Of a stretch of 64,000 nucleotides of DNA, positions 58,150 through 64,000 are shown piece after piece. Source of the DNA: Aristolochia californica. Taxonomy: Eukaryota; Streptophyta; Magnoliopsida; Piperales; Aristolochiaceae. The position numbers were made by a program, and so were the translations under genes. Under the pieces are notes generated by a model that searched no databases, was not told the origin of the DNA, and saw nothing but the letters and a program-made list of their open reading frames with translations. Position 1 is the stretch's first letter, and the number at the start of each line of letters is the position of its first letter. The stretch covers positions 4,966,501-5,030,500 of the forward strand of contig JARWKL010000005.1 of assembly GCA_029961685.1 (NCBI GenBank), in the 5' to 3' direction.

Positions 58150-58515
58150 GCAGTGACGGTTTCCCGCGCGGAGTTCCATATGCGGCCCCGTCCCGGCTCC
58201 ACAAAGCAGCTTTTTGTTTTTTTGTTTTTGAAAAGTTATTTCGTGTCACACGTGCGAAACAGTTATCTAAGCCTTCCGATCAGTTCTATCTGTGGCCCAG
58301 TCCCGGCTCAACAAAGCAACTTTTTTGTTTTTTTGTTTTCGTTCTTAGGCGACTATCCAATATGAAAAGTTATTTCATGGGAAACAAAACGGTTATCTTA
58401 GCCGCTATCCAATATGAAAAGTTATTTCGTCTAAAACGTGTAAAATGGTTATCTTAGCCGTCCGATTTCGTGTGAAACATGTAAAACAGTTATCTCAACC
58501 ATTCGATCATGATCG
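58150..58515 (-). repeat. Modular repeats upstream of the TRAF-type gene
   Basis: A 110-bp direct repeat starts with GTCCCGGCTC at 58,190 and 58,300 and continues through ACAAAGCA and T/G runs. Overlapping it, GAAAAGTTATTTC appears at 58,230, 58,364 and 58,415, each followed by a GTTATCT(T/A)AG box. Read towards the gene these boxes contain GATAAC, the core of GATA/I-box sites. They lie 120-500 bases upstream of the likely TATA element. A regulatory role is inference. Confidence 0.65.
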
Positions 58516-58671
58516 AGGACAAACAAGTTAAGGCTCCTTGCATTGTATGGTAGTATTTGTAGTTTTTTGCACTACCCAATGTAATATTGTAGTACTAGAT
58601 GTTGGTTTTTTCTATAAAAAAAAAATGGTTATTATAGAATGAATCATGGATAAAGCCGGCATTTTAATGGA

Positions 58672-60337
58672 GGGGGGTGGCATCGAACCGAGTTGAGCCC
58701 AAACCTGCTTATGTTCGAGCTGAACTTGATTTAAATATTTCGAGTTGTGCTTTGAGCCGAACCTCGTCTCGAGCCTAAAATTGTTATCGAGCTTGAGCCC
58801 AAAAATTTTAACCGAGTTCGAGCCGAGCTCAAGCTTCAACATATATTTAAAACTTTTCAAAAAATATATATATAATAAATTATATATAAAATTATGTATA
58901 CATTTTACATAAAATTGGGCATGACCTCTACATAAAATTGGGCATAATCTATGTATATAATACCTATATAAAATTGGGCATGACCTCTACTTAAAATTAG
59001 GCATAATCTATATACATAATATCTGCATAAACACTCCATAAAATTGTCTATACATTCCATAAACACTCCATGAAATTGTTTATACACTCCATAAACTCCA
59101 TAAAATAGTCTAAACACTCCATACATTGCATAACATTATGAATAAACTCGATACAATAATCAAACACAACAAAACTAAATGAAATATCAATATCAATTTA
59201 CAATCACCCAAGTAAAAACTATAAATCCTTTAAATAAAATCCTATTACTATTAGTGACTTATTAGAAAATTACAAGAAATATTTTAAATTTTTCTTAGGA
59301 AAGTTAAATGGACCTCTTATTGCCTCTTCTAGGGAAATAAATAAAAATTAATAATCAATCTAATATATTATTATACTTATCGATACATTTTTAATCAAAT
59401 AAAATGTCAAACACAAAATTGCAATGAAAATTGTTTCATGCTAAAAGTATTACAACATCAACTGTTAAATACTTATTCAAAAAATTTCTATACAGTTTTC
59501 TACCCCATCTTGGCAGGAAAATCTTACTTAGAAAATTATATGATTTTTTAATAAGAATTTTCAATTAGAAAAATGTTTACAAAAAAAATGAGATACTAAT
59601 AGTTCATCAAAACTTATTTCTATAAAATGTATTTTTAATTTGTTCAAGAGCTAAGAGGAAGGAGAGTTTAAGGAAAAAGTTTTTTTTTTTTGTTACTTTA
59701 TGATCTTGCACGTGCAATTTCATCTTCGCGCAAGGGAGGGGGAGATTATTTCTCCCCTAATTTCTCCCCTGAACTTACTAGTTTTGGTTTTCCGCGCGGG
59801 GGAGGGGGGAGATTATTTCTCCCCTAATTTCTCCCCTGAACTTACTGGTTCTGGTTTTCCGCCGAGACAACGCGGAGGGAAGGGGGTTACGGATCCGAGG
59901 AGGACCTAATGTTGATGATGAAGGCTGCGATGGTGGCGGCGACAGAAGCGACGGTGACGGAAGCGGCGGAGACGGAAACAGAGGCGACGACGAGAAGAGG
60001 AAGAAATCGAACGGACGACCACAGAGGCGGCCGGTGAGCAGCTGTCAATAGAGGCGGCGACAACAGCCAATTGGAGGGGGCTCGGCAGTGTCGAGGGGAG
60101 GAAAAAATTTTCCCCCCTCACTCTCGCTAACGCTCCCGCTCCACTGCTCCCGATCCCGATACCGATCTTGACTCACCTTGAGCCGGCTCGCGAGCCAACG
60201 AATCGAACCTGGCTTTGGTCGAGCTTGACTCATTAATTTAAACGAGCCGATTTTGGAGCTCGAGCTCGATAGATAACGAATCGAACCGAGCCGAACTCAA
60301 GCCGCTCGCGAGCCGGCTCGGTTCGAAGCCATCCCTA
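58672..60337 (-). mobile_element. Non-autonomous hAT-like DNA transposon, copy B
   Basis: An inverted relative of 10,855-13,117. The right end (minus strand TAGGGATGGCTTCGAACCGAG) and left end (GGGGTGGCATCGAACCGAG) form inverted repeats. The subterminal sequence matches copy A closely for about 200 bases at one end and 150 at the other, as do the interior ATGGAGTGT-type repeats. No target duplication was recognised (TTAATGGA versus GAGGACAC). No transposase. The interior includes a 67-bp tandem repeat (59,731-59,864) and a purine- and CG-rich segment (59,920-60,070). Confidence 0.65.
59731..59864 (+). repeat. 67-bp tandem repeat in hAT-like copy B
   Basis: Two adjacent copies with a period of 67 bases, each with GGGAGATTATTTCTCCCC and CTGAACTTACT(A/G)GTT. 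Each copy also holds a short inverted repeat (GGGGAGA/TCTCCCC). Confidence 0.9.
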
Positions 60338-62960
60338 GAGGACACATATGTTCTTTAGGTAAGGCCATGGTCCTTGAAAAACCATAAATGTGGAAAAAGG
60401 TTATAGCCCATTTTATAATAATAGACTAGGTGTAGATCAATTGAAATAATATGAATTACACAGGTAATTCACTTTCACTCTTTTTGGTGTAACAATGAGT
60501 AAAAGTGAATTCTCTCCATGAAACTAATGAATTTACTTTCACTCAACTTTCGTCTACCTCTTGCTCATTTCATCCATCTATCTGCCCTCCATCTTCTTCA
60601 CTCTCCTCTACTTGCACTCCCTTTTCCTCTCTGCAACCCTGTCTCTTCCTCTTTCCCCAACCGCTCCCTTGTCGTCTCTTTTTCTCTCATTCTTGACAGC
60701 ATCTATATCTACCACGAACCACATCTCTTTCTAAAACTGTTTCTTATTCCTGGAATTGTCTGTTTTATGAACTGTGTGATAGTGATATCTTTTTTACTGT
60801 TTCTTATTCTTGGAATTGTCTGTTTTCAGATAGATTCAAATAAATAGGACAGTAAATGTAGACTACAAATGAGTAAAAAGATTGGCAATTTACCATTTTT
60901 TTGTTGCTAATTATATCTAGTTACTGTAGATCATGTATTCGGTTCTGGTTTTCCATCTTCTAGAAAGAGGAACTAATGTTTCCTATTTATATTTCTGGGG
61001 TATCTAACCTTCAGACAATGGCCTGATGTTTTGTTTCAATGCTTATAATTAATGGTGATTAGGAGCCATTATTTATATTTCTATGATGTCTTTCCTTAAA
61101 CACTAGGAATGGTCAGATGTAAATGAAAACATAGGGAAGATGATATTTGAGGGCACCTCCTTCAATAAGTTTTTTCCTTTTATTAAGGATAAAAATATGC
61201 AGAAATTAGCTTACATAGAGCACATAAAATCCCTCACAAGGTTTTTAAGTCTATCTAAGTTAGTAGTTGGAAATTCCTCCTCTACTCATTATTTGGTCCC
61301 AAAGTAAATGAAATAAAGTTTTGTCCTAGGAGAGTTCCTTATGGTAGTTTAACTTACTTTAGCAAGTCAAATGGTTGGTTTAGAGTCAAATAATAGGGAG
61401 ATTTGTTGTAACTTGGATCAGTTTTCGAAGAATTCATACTAATGTCTTCAACTTTGTTTTTTTTTCTCTTTACTAAGAATGATTTCCTAGTTTTTTTTCT
61501 TACCTCAAGCTAGTTACTACTAATTATAAAACAAAACCTGTAAATTCATGTTCTTCTCTTTGAAAGCAAAAACTAATACTGTCTTAGAATTGAAGACAAC
61601 AGTGACTGGGTCATATTCCAGCCTAGTCCTTCAAACTTAAGTTCTAGAATTTTGGCATTATCTTATTGTTATATATGTTTGTTTCTTTCTTAAAATTCTG
61701 GTTTATTTCATACATCTCTTGAAATTCTATCGACCACAGTTTGTACTAAACCCTACCCCACTTCATAGCAAGTTAGTATGATCTTCCTCCCTAACTGATA
61801 GTACCTGTAGAGCATCCAGACTGTGCACCTATTAAATGATGTCCTGAACTAAGACATACTATATTATTTTAACATGTTTTTCCCTAGTGGCAGAATCAGA
61901 AAGTTATTTCACTACTTGATTTGAGCATCTTGCTATCTTTCTGAGGGATGATTAAGTTCTTTAGTTGATAAATATGTAAGGTGTTTTCTTTCTTATTAAA
62001 TTTTAAATGAAAGAAAATAATAAACTCCTATTATATGTTTCCTTTGCTCTTACAAGTACTTGTTACAAAATCTTTGTTTATCGTTTCTTTCAAGTTGGCT
62101 AAACTGGTTTTTTTGCCATGGCACTAAAGAGCTACACTTCATTTGACTAAAGCAAACTCCTTATTGGAGAGCGCAAGGTAACTTGGTTGATATGTCAACG
62201 ATAATGCATTCATTTTGAAGAAATTGTGATTCTGGCATTGTTATGCTTCCTGCGGAAGATGACATTTTCTATTTTTTTAAGAGAATTATTATCTTATTGC
62301 TTGAAATCAGGTGGAAGAATTGTATTTGTTGGACTTGGACTCACTAAACAATCTCCAATAATTTTTCATATTTTTGCACTAGATTTGTCTATTCCTTTAC
62401 CACTTTGTTACTTCATGTTTTAGTGGCATTTACTCTCTTTAACAAACCAGTATATGGGCTCATATTCCTTTTTAAGTGGTAAAGGAATATATTTTAGTGG
62501 CATTTACTCTTTATAAGTGGTAAAGTAAGGGGAGGGATTCCCCCTTCCTTTTTTCTTTCTTTTCCCCCTTCCATCCTCTTTCCTTTTTCTCAAAAACAGA
62601 AAAAGGTGGGTGGGGGTTAGAAAAAAGGGAAGGGATGGGGGGTGGGGTGGGGGAAGGGGAGGGATTCAACAACGCAAAGAGTCATTAGTAGCTTTGGGTG
62701 AGATTCAACAACGCAGAGAGTCACTACAAGTAAGACAATGTGGCAAGAATACATCAAGCTTAGTAAATGTAGCATATAAAGTTATGTTTGTTGCATTATT
62801 AATTAGGATTTTAAGTTTTTTAAGAGATAAATTTTCTTCTATGAGCACAGAGAAGCCGATAAATATAGGCGGGAAGGTTGTCCAATATATGAAAAGTTGA
62901 CTTTAGTTGTTGGAAATTCTATTAACATGGGACAAAAAGTCAAACATGCGTTGAGTTAGA
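60338..62960. other. Spacer, no gene seen
   Basis: No supported gene. Small structures: a 15-bp inverted repeat, 60,466-60,480 and 60,497-60,511, with a 16-base loop; a 60-bp-period duplication of ACTGTTTCTTATTC(C/T)TGG (about 60,737 and 60,797); a repeated AGTGGCATTTACTCT (about 62,420 and 62,495); a G-rich stretch at 62,600-62,665; and a 39-bp-period repeat, ATTCAACAACGCA, at 62,664 and 62,703. Confidence 0.5.
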
Positions 62961-62964
62961 AGAA

Positions 62965-63410
62965 AATATCCCTCATACAATAGAAGGGCCAATGATTGAG
63001 AAGATAGAGGAAGATGATGCAATTAGGGAGATCCTTGAGCCATTGCCTAGCGGTACGGAATCTGTAAATGAGGGTCATAGAAGAGGCAAATCATCATCAA
63101 ATGCACGGGGTAGAAGTTCTTTTACTCATTGTAAGAAGAGATCCCACTGATCTCCTGACAATGCTAAAATGGTCATTGATGCCATTAACAATATAACATC
63201 AACCCTTGTGGGGATCTTTAGTTCCATAGATGCTTACGCAAAGTTTCCATGACACGAAACTCTTTTAGAAGTACTTGACTTGCCTAAAGAAGTCAAATTT
63301 CATGCTTCAAAGTTGATTGACATCAAGTATAAGAAATATATGTTTGTCAAAATGACACCAGAAGAGAGGTATGACTGGCTAATATATAACTTCAATGAAA
63401 TGTGATAAAA
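62965..63410 (+). pseudogene. Decayed Myb/SANT-like (transposon-type) ORF end
   Basis: One plus-strand frame can be followed for about 145 codons with two internal stops (TGA near 63,150 and TGA near 63,250). It includes EKIEEDDAIREILEPLPSG, a basic serine-rich stretch, MVIDAINNITSTLVGIFSSI, LLEVLDLPKEVKFHASKLI and MTPEERYDWLIYNF. The last part resembles the C-terminus of plant Myb/SANT-like proteins associated with PIF/Harbinger transposons, where a DLP...A..LL....A..F..L....R..WL pattern recurs. The N-terminal DNA-binding part is not recognisable, so the assignment is tentative. Confidence 0.45.
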
Positions 63411-64000
63411 TAACATAGTTGTTGACAATGTTAACATTGATTTATGAGATACATTTGATTTTGTATGAATGACGTTGATTAATGAGTATTTGTGGTTAAT
63501 ATGTGGATAAGTGTGTGCTTAAGACATGGATATGTATGTGATAAATGTTGACGTGAATGTGAGCAGAAAATTAATGCATTTTTTTGTTATGACAGGAGGG
63601 TTGAGAATTATTTGTTGATATGATTTAATATTTGTGTTAAATACGTAGTTTTTAAGATTTCTTTATGGTACAGATTGTGTTTTGTCATTCAGACATAGAT
63701 GCTCGTTTGTGTTTGAACCATGTTTTCATTATTGAATGTCCAGTATTGTAGGTACCCATGGATAATCTACCAGACAGGAATTTTTTTGTATTTTTATTGC
63801 AAGTTACACAATTGTACTTGCTCTTGTAAGTTACTACTTACATCATTGTAATAGGCAAATACAACGTTCTTATGGTATAAGTGATCCATGATATTTAAAA
63901 AAAAATTAGAAATATCACTTGTTAACTTTTGAAAAGATTATAGGATGAATCAAAATATTTTTCTCAAATTGGCTAGAATCTTGAAAAATAGATGACTCTT
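63411..64000. other. AT-rich spacer to window end
   Basis: No open frame or element recognised. Confidence 0.5.

Overview
The window is nuclear DNA of a flowering plant, almost certainly a eudicot. The genes have short exons and GT-AG introns, each single-copy gene has its closest known relatives in plants, and long AT-rich spacers are filled with LTR retrotransposons primed by initiator tRNA-Met (TGGTATCAGAGC-like sites). The species cannot be named from sequence reading alone.

Five plant genes are recognisable. (1) 13,798-15,427 (+): a two-exon ARMADILLO-repeat protein without a U-box, 432 aa. (2) 23,568-21,092 (-): SEC61 alpha, the pore subunit of the ER translocon, six coding exons, 476 aa. 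(3) 32,008-28,664 (-): a three-exon adenine-nucleotide carrier of the plant PM-ANT1/At5g56450 type, 315 aa. (4) 41,085-44,986 (+): a seven-exon UDP-xylose-type nucleotide-sugar transporter, 350 aa. (5) 56,940-55,189 (-): a TRAF-type zinc-finger protein, two coding exons plus a non-coding first exon, 365 aa. A sixth locus, 32,882-33,642 (+), is a 5'-truncated copy of the ribosome-biogenesis factor NOP53 (SMO4-like). It has four exons with intact splice sites but one in-frame stop.

The rest is mobile DNA. From 1 to 10.8 kb: LTR fragments, a retrocopied 3' end, and a nest in which a Ty3/gypsy chromovirus (+) sits inside a Ty1/copia element (-) that is still flanked by a 5-bp duplication. From 10.86 to 13.12 kb there is a non-autonomous hAT-like DNA element, and a relative lies in the opposite orientation at 58.67-60.34 kb; together they bracket every gene in the window. 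From 17 to 20 kb: gypsy gag remnants. At 25.9-28.1 kb: a 1.1-kb tandem duplication. At 33.8-36.5 kb: an antisense LINE beside the NOP53 copy. From 38.4 to 40.3 kb: a copia LTR with primer site. From 45.8 to 54.6 kb: a patchwork of copia pieces in both orientations, containing a structurally complete 341-bp TRIM element. At 63 kb: a decayed Myb/SANT-like open frame.

The genes do not form a functional cluster. They act in separate housekeeping processes (ER protein import, nucleotide and nucleotide-sugar transport, ribosome assembly, protein-protein interaction). I found no clearly new biological system. The observations most worth following are the tandem duplication of the SEC61 alpha core promoter, helically spaced CCGATAT motifs upstream of the ARM gene, short upstream ORFs placed at leader splice junctions, and the intact TRIM.
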